From the NCBI GenBank assembly GCA_025454405.1, contig JALOON010000035.1, positions 1 through 50,801 on the forward strand: DNA of 50,801 nucleotides, given 5' to 3'. Position numbers and translations under genes: made by a program. The stretch is from Oscillatoriaceae cyanobacterium Prado104. Its GTDB lineage: Bacteria; Cyanobacteriota; Cyanobacteriia; Cyanobacteriales; Microcoleaceae. Below, piece by piece: positions 32,896-41,581 of this stretch. How positions within the stretch are numbered: position 1 is the first letter of the stretch; each line of letters begins with the position of its first letter. Under the pieces are notes generated by a model. That model was not told the origin of the DNA, made no database searches, and worked only from the letters and a program-made list of their open reading frames with translations.

Positions 32896-33561
32896 CTAAT
32901 TTTTAATCTTATTTACATACCCCCACAAACTGTAATCCCGACTCAACCAGCCACGGAAAAAAGCCATCTGACTCGGATCTTCCTGTACCCGTTGGTAGCG
33001 GTAAATAATCCGTTCGTTAATCATTTGCAGCGCTGTATTTCTGTTGTTTGCACTTTTAAGTGCTGCCTTGGTGCGGGCGTCAAAAATTCCCGTTTGCGGC
33101 AATCCCAAAGCTTGCTGCAAAAAAGTAATTGAGTTGTTAATTCCAAAATTAACAGCGGTGTCAAACATGACAATTGCTAAAGTCGGGTGCATCGTGCCGC
33201 TGAGGCTCGAATCCCAGTAATATTGATAAATTTCAAGGAGCTCTGCTTCCGAAATTTGCGTCACGTCGAGGGGCGGCAGCCCCCGGCGGTAGCGGTAGGC
33301 GTCGTATTCGGTTTGCAGGATGCCCCTGTAAGTTCTGCCACCTTTGTCGGCGGGGTGATTGCTGAATCCGCCCTCAAAATACAAGGTGAAATACAGCGCT
33401 GTTTGAAATAACTTCTGTTGAAAACTGGCTGTTTGCTTCTGCGCGAGTGTCTCGCGAGCAAAGGGTAAGGGGATTGTCAGGGTTAACAAAAGTATCCCCA
33501 GCAGGAGGTTTGGTTTCCACTTGATTTTGAGTTGGCGCTGCGCCGGTTTGTTGTAGCTCAT
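32896..33561 (-). CDS. GH108-like muramidase with peptidoglycan-binding domain
   Basis: A 221-residue secreted or membrane-anchored cell-wall hydrolase. A hydrophobic signal segment at about 18-40 is followed by the GH108 active-site block FEGGFSNHPADKGGRTYRGI (Glu63 catalytic; 62-81). The C-terminal PG_binding_3-like region has FDTAVNFGINNSITFLQQALGLPQTGIFDARTK. Proteins of this type cut the glycan strand of peptidoglycan; in phages and in secretion systems they serve as endolysins. No phage genes surround it, so a role in wall remodelling is more likely. It is divergent from the TPR/GT41 gene with 100 bases between. Confidence 0.85.
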   Translation of the reverse strand: MSYNKPAQRQLKIKWKPNLLLGILLLTLTIPLPFARETLAQKQTASFQQKLFQTALYFTLYFEGGFSNHPADKGGRTYRGILQTEYDAYRYRRGLPPLDVTQISEAELLEIYQYYWDSSLSGTMHPTLAIVMFDTAVNFGINNSITFLQQALGLPQTGIFDARTKAALKSANNRNTALQMINERIIYRYQRVQEDPSQMAFFRGWLSRDYSLWGYVNKIKN

Positions 33562-33661
33562 AAATTTTGCCTTCTCGATCGCCCGCAGTTTTGCTAAAAC
33601 TGGTAAGGTGCAAAATGTAATAAATTAAACCTTTAAATTGATAGCACAAATAGGCCTCAAA

Positions 33662-35842
33662 ATGAATCCCGATTTTCCAGCTCAGTCTGAAACACCGAAA
33701 TCTGAAGATGCTGCATCGCTCACGGTTGTTGCAGAACAATATTACTCTGTTGGCAATTTAGCAGAGGCGACTGCTGCTTGCCGCCGAGCTCTGGAATTGC
33801 AGCCAGATTGGGCCCCGGCTTACGTGACAATGGGCAACATCCAGCAAGCTACCGGGCAGCTTGAAGAGGCGATGCGCCTGTATTCCGATGCAATTTCCCT
33901 GAATCCGGATTTTGCTGAGGCTTATGCTAATTTGGGCAGCATGCTTTACAAGCAGGGGCGTTTGGTGGAAGCTGTTGTTAATTACGAAAAGGCGATCGCT
34001 CTCAAACCGAATTTGGCTGCTGCTTACTGGAATTTGGCGGGGATTTTGAAGCATCAAGGGAATTTGGATGCGGCGGCGGCGGCCCAACAAAAAGCTCTCG
34101 CACTCAATCCCAATTTGGCGGAAGTTGAGTTTCACGCTAACTTGGGCGATAAATTAGCGCAGCAGGGCAGATTGGATGAAGCTGTAGCCGCATGGCAGCG
34201 GGCGATCGAACTCAAACCGGATTTAGCGGAAGCCTACTGTCAGATCGGCATTATTTCGCGCTATCAGGGCAAGTTCAAACAGGCAATTCCTAACTTGCAA
34301 AAAGCGCTGGAAATTAAACCGGATTTTATTGCGGCACACCAACACTTGTGCGGCATCCTTAGAGATACTAGCGATTTAGCGGCGGCGCGGCAAGCCGTTC
34401 ACAAATACAGTCAAATGTGCGGTGAAACTGATAAAATTATGACCGCAATTTACTTTGTCAGCACTTATCAAGTGTCGGGATTAAATCAAATTGCTGCTGA
34501 CAGATTTTTGGAGTTGGAATCGTACCTGCAGTCAAATTTAGCTGCTGCGAGTGCGGTGGAAATTAAGGCGCTTTATGCTAATTTTTTATTTAGCACTCCT
34601 TATTTGCGGGATGATGTCGAGGCTAATTCGCAACTTTACAACTCGATCGCCGATAAATATATTGAGAAATGTATCGCACCTCAGGCTCCCAAATCCGGTC
34701 ATTACATTTTAACATCTCCTAGCCCAAAAAGCCAGTTAAAAATCGGCTTTTTGTCAAATCATTTCAACCGCCATTCTGTGGGTTGGTGCAGCGCCGATAT
34801 TGTTCGCGAATTGTCGGCAATATCTCCCAATTTGTATTTGTACGCTACCGAAAGAATGGCAGCGGACGATCGCACTCAAATGTTCGAGAGTTGTGGCAAA
34901 ATAACTTTGCCGGAAAATTACCCGAACGGACAGGCAAGCGCTGCAGAAATTGCCGATCGCATTTACAGCGACGAGTTGGATATTTTAGTAGATTTGGATT
35001 CTCTCAGCGTCCCCGTTCACGCTGAGATTCTCTATCGCAAACCTGCGCGAGTTTGCATTTCCTGGCTGGGATTTGATGCAGCTTACATATCCCCGGATAA
35101 TTACTTTCTCTGCGACAAACACACCCATCCAGAGGGCAGGGAAAAATATTACAAAGAGCCGATAATTAGGATGCCGGATTCCTTTGTTGCGGTAGCGAAT
35201 TTCCAAAGATATGGAGTCGATCGAGTGGCTTTGAGAAAGTCTTATCGGATCGGTTTGGATCAGGTAGTTTTCCTTTGCGTTGCTCCCGGCCGAAAATTCA
35301 ATCGCGATTTAGTAAAAGCACAGGTGGCGATTCTCAAACAAGTGCCGAACAGCGTTTTAATTCACAAAGGTTTAGGCGATGCAGCGGTGTTTGAGGCAGC
35401 TTACCATCAAGCTTGCGAAGCTGAGGGAGTTAGCAAGCACCGCATTAAGTTTTTGCCGAGATTTGCTAGCGAGGAAGAACACAGAGTTGTTTATTTGCTG
35501 GCAGATGTGCTGTTGGATTCTTATCCTTACAATGGAGGTACTCATACTTTAGAGGCTTTGTGGTTTAATTTGCCTGTGGTGACTAGAACTGGTGAACAGT
35601 TTTTGTCGAGAATGGGTTATTCGTTTTTGCAGACTTTGGGGATTGAGACTTGGGCTTTTTCCTGGGAAGAATATATGGAATTGGGTGCAAAATTGGGTCG
35701 GGATGCTGATTTTAGAATTGCAGTGAAAGAACAATTAGCCCAGTCTAAAAAAGCTGAAAGTTTGTCGCCACTGTGGAATCCGAAAAAGTTTGCAGGGGAT
35801 ATGTATGGGGTGTTTGAAAAATTGTTGAGAGTTGAGAGTTGA
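33662..35842 (+). CDS. TPR protein with GT41 (SPINDLY/OGT-like) glycosyltransferase domain
   Basis: The N-terminal third consists of about seven tetratricopeptide repeats (units such as YVTMGNIQQATGQLEEAMRLY and YANLGSMLYKQGRLVEAV). The C-terminal half is a GT41-family domain with LKIGFLSNHFNRHSVG, ILVDLDSLSVPVHAEIL, VCISWLGFDAAY, the late RKFNRDLVKAQVAILKQVPNS, and SYPYNGGTHTLEALWFNLPVVT. Eukaryotic and bacterial relatives add GlcNAc or fucose to Ser/Thr or adhesins; the TPRs choose the target. The typical His and Lys positions are plausible but not confirmed by alignment. I use ATG 33662; a TTG at 33638 lies upstream. No obvious substrate gene is adjacent. Confidence 0.85.
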   Translation: MNPDFPAQSETPKSEDAASLTVVAEQYYSVGNLAEATAACRRALELQPDWAPAYVTMGNIQQATGQLEEAMRLYSDAISLNPDFAEAYANLGSMLYKQGRLVEAVVNYEKAIALKPNLAAAYWNLAGILKHQGNLDAAAAAQQKALALNPNLAEVEFHANLGDKLAQQGRLDEAVAAWQRAIELKPDLAEAYCQIGIISRYQGKFKQAIPNLQKALEIKPDFIAAHQHLCGILRDTSDLAAARQAVHKYSQMCGETDKIMTAIYFVSTYQVSGLNQIAADRFLELESYLQSNLAAASAVEIKALYANFLFSTPYLRDDVEANSQLYNSIADKYIEKCIAPQAPKSGHYILTSPSPKSQLKIGFLSNHFNRHSVGWCSADIVRELSAISPNLYLYATERMAADDRTQMFESCGKITLPENYPNGQASAAEIADRIYSDELDILVDLDSLSVPVHAEILYRKPARVCISWLGFDAAYISPDNYFLCDKHTHPEGREKYYKEPIIRMPDSFVAVANFQRYGVDRVALRKSYRIGLDQVVFLCVAPGRKFNRDLVKAQVAILKQVPNSVLIHKGLGDAAVFEAAYHQACEAEGVSKHRIKFLPRFASEEEHRVVYLLADVLLDSYPYNGGTHTLEALWFNLPVVTRTGEQFLSRMGYSFLQTLGIETWAFSWEEYMELGAKLGRDADFRIAVKEQLAQSKKAESLSPLWNPKKFAGDMYGVFEKLLRVES

Positions 35843-35860
35843 CCGTTGACAAATGGTAAG

Positions 35861-35912
35861 GTGCGCAGTGCGCACCAGAAAAAGGTAAACAGTAAGGTAC
35901 GCAGTGCGCACC
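35861..35912. repeat. Two GTGCGCAGTGCGCAC palindromes
   Basis: Two copies of the dispersed 15-17 base palindrome (35861-35876 and 35896-35912), separated by a GGTAAACAGTAAGG spacer. They follow the TPR/GT41 stop codon and can form a terminator-like hairpin. Confidence 0.7.
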
Positions 35913-35934
35913 AACAGGTAAATTGAAATTTAAG

Positions 35935-36000
35935 GTGGGGTGGGGGCGGGTTTATGGGATAGATCGAAATTATTATAGATAGTCGCGAACCCGCCCCTAC
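35935..36000. repeat. Dispersed element with inverted GGGGCGGGTTTA/AACCCGCCCC ends
   Basis: Starts GTGGGGTGGGGGCGGGTTTA and ends GCGAACCCGCCCCTAC. The inner 35 bases are AT-rich and differ from the other copies (31791-31859, 46776-46842, half copy at 218-234). It looks like a small non-autonomous palindromic element. Confidence 0.7.
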
Positions 36001-36036
36001 AGGAATTACGCTTTAATAACTAATGACTAATAACTA

Positions 36037-36633
36037 ATGACTAATAACCTACCGATTATTAAATTTTTGAAACAGCCGACTTCTGAAGCATGGGTGCAAC
36101 AGGCGATCGCCCATTTAGATACAATTTTGTTAGACCATTCTCACTGCGAGCGGAAAGCAGCCGGAGTTGCGTTAAATTTAATGTTTCGCTATCCCGCTCG
36201 TGCTAAATTAATCAGGATGCTGACTGCGATCGCTCGCGAAGAATTGGAGCATTTCGAGCTAGTCAACCAGCACCTAGAAAAGCGGAATATTGCTTTAGGC
36301 CCTTTGGAAGCACCCCCCTACGGTGCTGGTTTATCGGGCAAAATTCGCAAACAAGAACCCGATCGCCTGTTGGATTCTTTGCTCGTTTCTGCTTTAATAG
36401 AAGCACGGAGTCACGAACGCTTGGGATTGCTGGGCGATCGGTGTCCGGATCGAGAATTGGCTGATTTTTACCGGGGTTTGAAGGCTTCGGAAGCTCGCCA
36501 TTACGGTGCTTATTGGATTTTGGCAACAACTTATTTCGCTCCGGATCTGGTGTCTGAGAGATTGGAAGAATTATCATTAGTTGAAAGCGAGTTGCTGGCG
36601 ACTCTTCACCCGCAACCGAGAATTCACAGTTAA
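36037..36633 (+). CDS. miaE: tRNA-(ms2io6A)-hydroxylase MiaE
   Basis: Ferritin-like di-iron monooxygenase that hydroxylates the isopentenyl group of ms2i6A37 in tRNA. It has 198 residues, the usual length. Blocks seen are HCERKAAGVALNLMFRYP, REELEHFELVNQHLEKR, APPYGAGL, LLVSALIEARSHERLGLL and LKASEARHYGAYW, which supply the Glu and His iron ligands. The start codon lies within repeated CTAATGA/CTAATAA units, which also hold an in-frame alternative upstream region; no Shine-Dalgarno is seen. It follows a dispersed element and is not in an obvious operon. Confidence 0.95.
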   Translation: MTNNLPIIKFLKQPTSEAWVQQAIAHLDTILLDHSHCERKAAGVALNLMFRYPARAKLIRMLTAIAREELEHFELVNQHLEKRNIALGPLEAPPYGAGLSGKIRKQEPDRLLDSLLVSALIEARSHERLGLLGDRCPDRELADFYRGLKASEARHYGAYWILATTYFAPDLVSERLEELSLVESELLATLHPQPRIHS

Positions 36634-36733
36634 ATTGAGAGTTGACAGTTGACAGTAGACAGTAGAGTTTTAATTAAGATGGGTGCTATTTTGCAGTTGG
36701 TAAGATGACGAAACAATATGATTGTGGCAGCAA

Positions 36734-37225
36734 ATGAAAACTAAATACCGCGATTTTTTAATTCGTTCTTGGGAAACGCGCGATCGGGCTGATGCGTTTC
36801 ATTTAATTAAGGATATTTTAGCGGAGTACGGTTTGCGATGCGAACCTTTTGGAGCCGATCGCGATGTCTACGATGTAGAACTACATTATCATAATAAAGG
36901 CGGAGAATTTTGGGTCGTCGAACGCGAAGGGAAAATAGTCGGTACGGCGGCTTACTATCCGATAGAGCGGGGTAAAAATGCCGTAGAAATTCGCAAAATG
37001 TATATCTTGCCTGCTGCAAGGAGACAAGGTTTGGGGAAATTTTTACTGCAAGAATTGGAAAGTCAAATTGCCGATCGTGGCTTTAATGAAATCTGGCTCG
37101 AAACTGCTACCGTGCTGAAAGAAGCTGTGAAAATGTACGAAAATAGCGGATACCAGCAGGAAACGGGTGTTGAAACGAAAAGGTGCGATCGGGTTTACGT
37201 GAAAGTATTAAACGTTGATTTTTGA
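36734..37225 (+). CDS. GNAT-family N-acetyltransferase
   Basis: A 163-residue single-domain acetyltransferase. The acetyl-CoA signature is KMYILPAARRQGLGKFLLQELE (Q/RxxGxG/A loop), preceded by FWVVEREGKIVGTAAYYP and followed by IWLETATVLKEAVKMYENSGYQ. The substrate is unknown; such proteins acetylate amines, amino acids or antibiotics. ATG 36734 gives MKTKYRDFLIRSWE; a TTG at 36722 is an alternative. It lies between miaE and a convergent FMN reductase gene. Confidence 0.85.
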   Translation: MKTKYRDFLIRSWETRDRADAFHLIKDILAEYGLRCEPFGADRDVYDVELHYHNKGGEFWVVEREGKIVGTAAYYPIERGKNAVEIRKMYILPAARRQGLGKFLLQELESQIADRGFNEIWLETATVLKEAVKMYENSGYQQETGVETKRCDRVYVKVLNVDF

Positions 37226-37243
37226 GTGCGAGTGTCGGTTTGC

Positions 37244-37286
37244 AGTAAGGACTTCATTCCTCAGAAGCAGGACTGAAGTCCTCACT
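37244..37286. terminator. Bidirectional hairpin between convergent genes
   Basis: AGTAAGGACTTCA (37244-37256) pairs with TGAAGTCCTCACT (37274-37286). It lies between the GNAT stop and the stop of the convergent FMN reductase. The same GGACTTCAGTCC palindrome family occurs near 40258-40273. Confidence 0.6.
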
Positions 37287-37304
37287 ATGAACCTTACTTT
37301 ATGT

Positions 37305-37871
37305 CTAAACTGCTAGCAATTTTTTAACGGCAACTCCCCGCAATTTTGCCGTGTTTTCTACCAAACTTTGAGCAAAATCATCAAACCTTTCAGATAGTTT
37401 TTCATCCAAGAGTTTACCTTCAGCATTAAAAGCTTTCCAAGCTTGTCCGATCGCGATTTGTTCGGGAATTACCCAAGCGTGTACCCATCTCAAAATAGTT
37501 CGCAAATCGTTCAGCGCGTTGCTGTTGGATTGCCCTCCCAAAACGCTAATCGCACCGACAACTTTGCCGTCTAAATGCTCGAAACTCATCAAATCTAGCG
37601 CGTTTTTCAGCACACCGCTGACGCTGCCGTGGTACTCCGGCGTTGCCAAAATCAAAGCGTCCGCTGACTTCACCGCCTCGCGCAGCTTTGCCACATCCGG
37701 ATAGTCGCGATAATCATTTTCGCCGTTGCAGAACGGCAAATCGAGCGATCGCAAGTCCAAGATTTCAACTTCTGCACCCCAGGCTGCCGCGCGATCGGCC
37801 GCTACCTTCAACGCTAACTGGCTGTAGGAGCCAGCTCGCAAACTTCCACCAATACCGACAATCTTTACCAT
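37305..37871 (-). CDS. NADPH-dependent FMN reductase / quinone reductase
   Basis: A 188-residue flavodoxin-fold oxidoreductase that uses NAD(P)H to reduce FMN, quinones or azo dyes, limiting radical formation. The phosphate-binding loop is GIGGSLRAGSYSQLALK, and the flavin-binding block is LILATPEYHGSVSGVLKNALDLMS. The later GGQSNSNALNDLR also fits the family. The frame opens at 37955, but MVKIVGIGGS at ATG 37871 is the natural beginning. After it (37940-38298) lies a purine-rich run and a palindrome but no gene. Confidence 0.88.
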   Translation of the reverse strand: MVKIVGIGGSLRAGSYSQLALKVAADRAAAWGAEVEILDLRSLDLPFCNGENDYRDYPDVAKLREAVKSADALILATPEYHGSVSGVLKNALDLMSFEHLDGKVVGAISVLGGQSNSNALNDLRTILRWVHAWVIPEQIAIGQAWKAFNAEGKLLDEKLSERFDDFAQSLVENTAKLRGVAVKKLLAV

Positions 37872-37953
37872 AGGTTTTGAGAACAATAAAGGATTGAGTA
37901 AAGCGTACTCATTACGATTATGACTAATGTAGCAGGTGCGATCGGCAACTGTC

Positions 37954-37992
37954 AAGGGAGGGAGAGAGGGGGGGAGGGGGAGAGGGGGAGAA
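37954..37992. repeat. Purine-rich low-complexity run (GGGAGGG/AGAGGGGG)
   Basis: A nearly pure G/A stretch between the FMN reductase and ftsH genes. Its complement has the same CTCCCCCTCT units as the coding minisatellite at 50674-50801. A palindrome (38080-38094) follows; the rest of 37993-38298 must hold the ftsH promoter, which I cannot place. Confidence 0.6.
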
Positions 37993-38298
37993 ATTAGTCT
38001 GCTTTTTCATCTTGGGGATTTGGCACCTGGATTTGGTATTACTCAAAAGTTGGCTTTAAACACTATTGATAGTGGTAAAGTGCGCAGTGCGCACCCTGCA
38101 CGGGTAATAGGCGCGCATCCTTCATAGGTCGTAGGTAAGTTGCGCGCGATCGGTACAAAAAGAGATATGGTGCCAGTAGCAGCACGATCGAGCAGCAGTC
38201 AGATGACTCAACGAACCTCCACCATCTTGTTAAAATGGATCGAGGCCGCAAACCAATAGCAGTCGATTTTGGCAGTCTTCAACTTAAGGCAAAGCAAT

Positions 38299-40239
38299 AT
38301 GAAAAATTCTTGGAAACACGCTTGGCTGGGGTATTTAACCACTAAAAAACCTAAGTCGAGTTCCACTCCTAAAAAATCAAATCCCGGACAGCATCTGTGG
38401 CGCATCCTGGGCAGTTTAGTGATTTCTCAAGGAATATTGCTCTCGGCCCCGGCTTTTGCGGACAGCACGCCCAACACGATGAGTTATAGCGAACTTATCA
38501 AAAAAATAGAAAACGGACAAGTTAGCAGAATTGAAGTAGACGAACTCCAAAGAACTGCCAGAGTCAGACTAGAAGGGCAAAAATCAACCGAACCGGCTCA
38601 AATTGTGACCCTGTTCGACTACAACAACCGAGAACTCTACGCGCAAATCCGCGCCAACAGAGAAATCGACTTTGAAGTCAAACAAACAGCCGACAACAGT
38701 GCTGCGATGAGTTTAGCAATCAACTTGCTGGTGATTTTCGCAGTGCTGGCAGTGCTGATGGCAATCCTGCGCCGATCGACTCAATCTCAAGGAAATGCCA
38801 TGAATTTCGGCAAATCCCGAGCCCGATTCCAAATGGAAGCCAAAACCGGCGTGATGTTCGACGATGTAGCAGGTATCGAAGAAGCTAAAGAAGAACTCCA
38901 AGAAGTCGTTACCTTCCTCAAAAAACCCGAACGCTTCAACGCTATCGGTGCCAAAATCCCTCGGGGTGTTTTGTTAGTCGGACCTCCGGGAACGGGCAAA
39001 ACCATGCTGGCAAAAGCAATTGCAGGGGAAGCAGGCGTTCCCTTCTTCTCGATTTCCGGTTCGGAATTTGTCGAAATGTTCGTCGGCGTCGGTGCATCGC
39101 GAGTCCGAGACTTGTTCCGCAAAGCTAAAGAAAATGCGCCTTGCATCGTCTTCATCGACGAAATCGACGCCGTGGGGAGACAGCGCGGCGCGGGTATCGG
39201 CGGCGGCAACGACGAACGCGAACAAACCCTCAACCAGTTGCTGACAGAAATGGACGGCTTTGAGGGCAACAGCGGCGTGATTGTCATTGCAGCTACCAAC
39301 CGCCCCGACGTGCTCGATACCGCCCTGTTGCGGCCCGGCAGGTTCGATCGCCAGGTAACGGTAGATTTGCCGAGTTACAAAGGGCGTTTGGGGATTTTGC
39401 AAGTTCACGCCCGCAACAAAAAACTCGATCCAGAAGTAGTTTTAGAAACTGTCGCCCGCCGCACTCCCGGTTTTTCCGGTGCCGATTTGTCGAACTTGCT
39501 GAACGAAGCGGCAATTCTCACGGCAAGGCGGCGCAAGGAAACTATTACTAACTTAGAGATTAACGACGCGATCGACCGAATTACGATCGGACTCACTCTC
39601 AATCCACTGCTCGACAGCAAGAAAAAGTGGATGACAGCCTACCACGAAGTCGGACACGCATTAGTAGCAACCATGCTGAAAAATGCCGATCCGGTAGAAA
39701 AAGTCACGATCATTCCCCGTTCCGGCGGTGTCGAGGGCTTTACCAGCTTTACGATGGATGACGAAATGCTTGACAGCGAAGGTTTGAGGAGTCGGGCTTT
39801 GCTGTTAAACCGAATTACAGTCGCTTTGGGGGGACGCGCGGCGGAGGCAGAAATTTACGGTGAAGACGAAATCGACACCGGTGCCAGCAGCGATATCCGA
39901 AAAGTCAGCAGCTTAGCGAGAGAGATGGTAACGCTTTACGGGATGTCGGATTTGGGACCTGTAGCTTTGGAAACTCCGAATAACGAAGTGTTTTTGGGGC
40001 GGGAGTGGACGGCGCGCAGCGAATATTCCGAAGACATGGCAACTAAGATCGATCGGCAAGTCCGGGCGATCGCTTTTCACTGCTATGATGAAGCCCGCCG
40101 CATCATCCGCGAAAACCGCGCTTTAACAGACAAACTTGTCGAAACGCTGTTGGATGAAGAAACGATGGACGGCGACGAATTCCGCAAAATAGTTGCTCAA
40201 TACACCGAGTTGCCCAAAAAACAGCTAGCACCGAGATAA
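38299..40239 (+). CDS. ftsH: ATP-dependent zinc metalloprotease FtsH
   Basis: Membrane-bound AAA+ protease that degrades damaged membrane proteins; in cyanobacteria FtsH complexes act in photosystem II repair. The N-terminal region has a signal-like helix (about 40-55, ILLSAPAFA), a lumenal/periplasmic domain (60-135) and a second helix (138-158). The AAA domain has GPPGTGKT (228-235), FIDEID (285-290) and an arginine-finger region LLRPGRFDR. The protease domain has HEVGH (449-453) with a downstream Asp ligand. The length, 646 residues, is normal. I use ATG 38299 with AAGG about 11 bases upstream; a TTG at 38269 opens the frame. Which of the cyanobacterial FtsH1-4 paralogues this is cannot be told with certainty. 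Confidence 0.95.
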   Translation: MKNSWKHAWLGYLTTKKPKSSSTPKKSNPGQHLWRILGSLVISQGILLSAPAFADSTPNTMSYSELIKKIENGQVSRIEVDELQRTARVRLEGQKSTEPAQIVTLFDYNNRELYAQIRANREIDFEVKQTADNSAAMSLAINLLVIFAVLAVLMAILRRSTQSQGNAMNFGKSRARFQMEAKTGVMFDDVAGIEEAKEELQEVVTFLKKPERFNAIGAKIPRGVLLVGPPGTGKTMLAKAIAGEAGVPFFSISGSEFVEMFVGVGASRVRDLFRKAKENAPCIVFIDEIDAVGRQRGAGIGGGNDEREQTLNQLLTEMDGFEGNSGVIVIAATNRPDVLDTALLRPGRFDRQVTVDLPSYKGRLGILQVHARNKKLDPEVVLETVARRTPGFSGADLSNLLNEAAILTARRRKETITNLEINDAIDRITIGLTLNPLLDSKKKWMTAYHEVGHALVATMLKNADPVEKVTIIPRSGGVEGFTSFTMDDEMLDSEGLRSRALLLNRITVALGGRAAEAEIYGEDEIDTGASSDIRKVSSLAREMVTLYGMSDLGPVALETPNNEVFLGREWTARSEYSEDMATKIDRQVRAIAFHCYDEARRIIRENRALTDKLVETLLDEETMDGDEFRKIVAQYTELPKKQLAPR

Positions 40240-40358
40240 TCTCTTCTGGTTCGTAGTAAGGACTTCAGTCCTTAAAATTTAGGGTGCGCACTGCGCACCT
40301 TACCCTTCAGGGGTGATATGATGTCCGATCGATTACGATAACAAAAACAGTTTGTAGT

Positions 40359-40398
40359 GCGGACTTGAGTCCGCAAAAAAGAGCGGACTCAAGTCCGC
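40359..40398. terminator. Paired palindromes after ftsH, terminator-like
   Basis: GCGGACTTGAGTCCGC (40359-40374) and GCGGACTCAAGTCCGC (40383-40398) are each self-complementary and also pair with each other, followed by TTTT. The 505 bases between ftsH and tetR also hold a GGACTTCAGTCC palindrome (40260-40272), a GGTGCGCACTGCGCACC copy (40283-40298) and GCGAAGA-type repeats (40470-40510). No gene is seen there. Confidence 0.55.
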
Positions 40399-40670
40399 TT
40401 TTAGTCAAGCTCCCAAACGCACAAAAATCGTCAGTTACTCCCTTCCCACCAGAAGAATTTGTATTTAACGAACCGCGAAGACGCGAAGAACGCGAAGAGA
40501 AGAAGAAAGAAGTACATAGTCTTTTAGTGGGAAGGGAGTAATTAAGAATCTTTAGCAATTATTTTTGGCTCGGAGTTAAGATCGGCCCTAATTAATAATT
40601 TTTGCGAATAAACATAAATAATGCTAACGCGATGGCTATTTATGGGAAAGAGAAACCCCTTTGGCTGATA

Positions 40671-40695
40671 GCCTTTCTGGTGGTAGGTGAGGTAC
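40671..40695. repeat. 25-bp sequence identical to the end of the 11611 element
   Basis: Bases 40671-40695 are identical to 11611-11635. Here only this one end is present, pointing toward the zinc-ribbon coding end of the tetR gene 50 bases away. This suggests the terminus of an insertion element whose body is mostly lost. Confidence 0.65.
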
Positions 40696-40744
40696 AAAAA
40701 AATCTGGATTTGGGATTGTTTACTTTCGATGCTTCGATCGCCCG

Positions 40745-41515
40745 TTATGACTTTTCGACAAACTGTTTGCCGCATTCCTTGCAGAGATAGCATTGTTTGC
40801 TCCTGCGATAGCCGTTTTTAGATAACTTTTGGGACTGGCAGTGAGGGCATTTCATTACTTTCATTACATCGGGCGATCGCTCGCCTCCAAGATACGGTTC
40901 TAAATACGACACCAACAAATTTTCAATCTGCTGCATCAATTGCTGGCGGTACTCGAGATCGGGATTGCGGAGTGCCGAGAGGATGACGGCGTTGCTGCTG
41001 TTAACGCAAACCTCTGCTAAAAGTTGGCATTGCGCCTCGCTGAGGGCGGGATTTTTTTGCTGAAAAATACTCGCCATGAAGTCGATCGCTTCCTGAGTCA
41101 TGCTGTCATCGATCGACTGAAAAATATGCCGGTTCAAGAAAAACTGCACGAAAACCACCCGCGATACGGAGTTTTCAAATATCTCTGCTACCGCTTTGAC
41201 GAGGGTATGGATTGTTTGGCGCAGCGGTAATTGGATAATTTCTGGGGTATTTGTCCGCGCCCACATCGCCTTCACTCGCTGGGTGTGGCGCAATTCCATA
41301 GCATTAAAAATAGCAGCTTTATCGGGAAAAAACTGATACAAAGAGCCGATCGCCGTCCCAGCTTTTGCGGCAATCAGGTGGGTAGTAGCGGCTTCATAGC
41401 CCACTTCGTCAAATACCGCCGCCGCCGCATCCAAAATTTTTTCGACTCTTTCCTTACCTCGCTGCTGTTTGGGTTGGCGGCGCAAGTTTCTTGACAAACG
41501 CGAATGTTCTGTCAT
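40745..41515 (-). CDS. TetR-family regulator with a C-terminal transposase-like zinc ribbon
   Basis: The N-terminal helix-turn-helix is typical of TetR: RVEKILDAAAAVFDEVGYEAATTHLIAAKAGTAIGSLYQFFPDK. A ligand-binding helical domain follows to about residue 215. The last 36 residues (221-256, bases about 40748-40855) are foreign to TetR: MKCPHC, KNGYRRSKQ, CYLCKECGKQF, with C223-x2-C226 and C245-x2-C248. This is the zinc ribbon found at the start of IS1-type transposases. The frame is continuous. It is divergent from a Rieske oxygenase gene, 66 bases apart, which it probably regulates. The C-terminal addition may be a captured transposon fragment or a real metal or DNA-binding extension. Confidence 0.85.
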   Translation of the reverse strand: MTEHSRLSRNLRRQPKQQRGKERVEKILDAAAAVFDEVGYEAATTHLIAAKAGTAIGSLYQFFPDKAAIFNAMELRHTQRVKAMWARTNTPEIIQLPLRQTIHTLVKAVAEIFENSVSRVVFVQFFLNRHIFQSIDDSMTQEAIDFMASIFQQKNPALSEAQCQLLAEVCVNSSNAVILSALRNPDLEYRQQLMQQIENLLVSYLEPYLGGERSPDVMKVMKCPHCQSQKLSKNGYRRSKQCYLCKECGKQFVEKS

Positions 41516-41536
41516 ATTTTAGAAATGCGACAAATT

Positions 41537-41560
41537 TTTCACAATTGTAGTTTCACAATT
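41537..41560. promoter_or_regulatory. Direct repeat TTTCACAATT, candidate TetR operator
   Basis: TTTCACAATT occurs at 41537-41546 and 41551-41560, with ACAATTGT (palindrome) at 41541-41548, in the 66-base gap between divergent tetR and Rieske genes. A strong GGAGG (41571-41575) precedes the Rieske ATG. Operator function is inferred from position. Confidence 0.45.
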
Positions 41561-41581
41561 TTATAGCTAGCGGAGGACGTT

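Noticed and set aside
38787..39408. Minus-strand frames of 144-170 codons across ftsH
   Set aside because: Antisense shadows of the conserved AAA domain.
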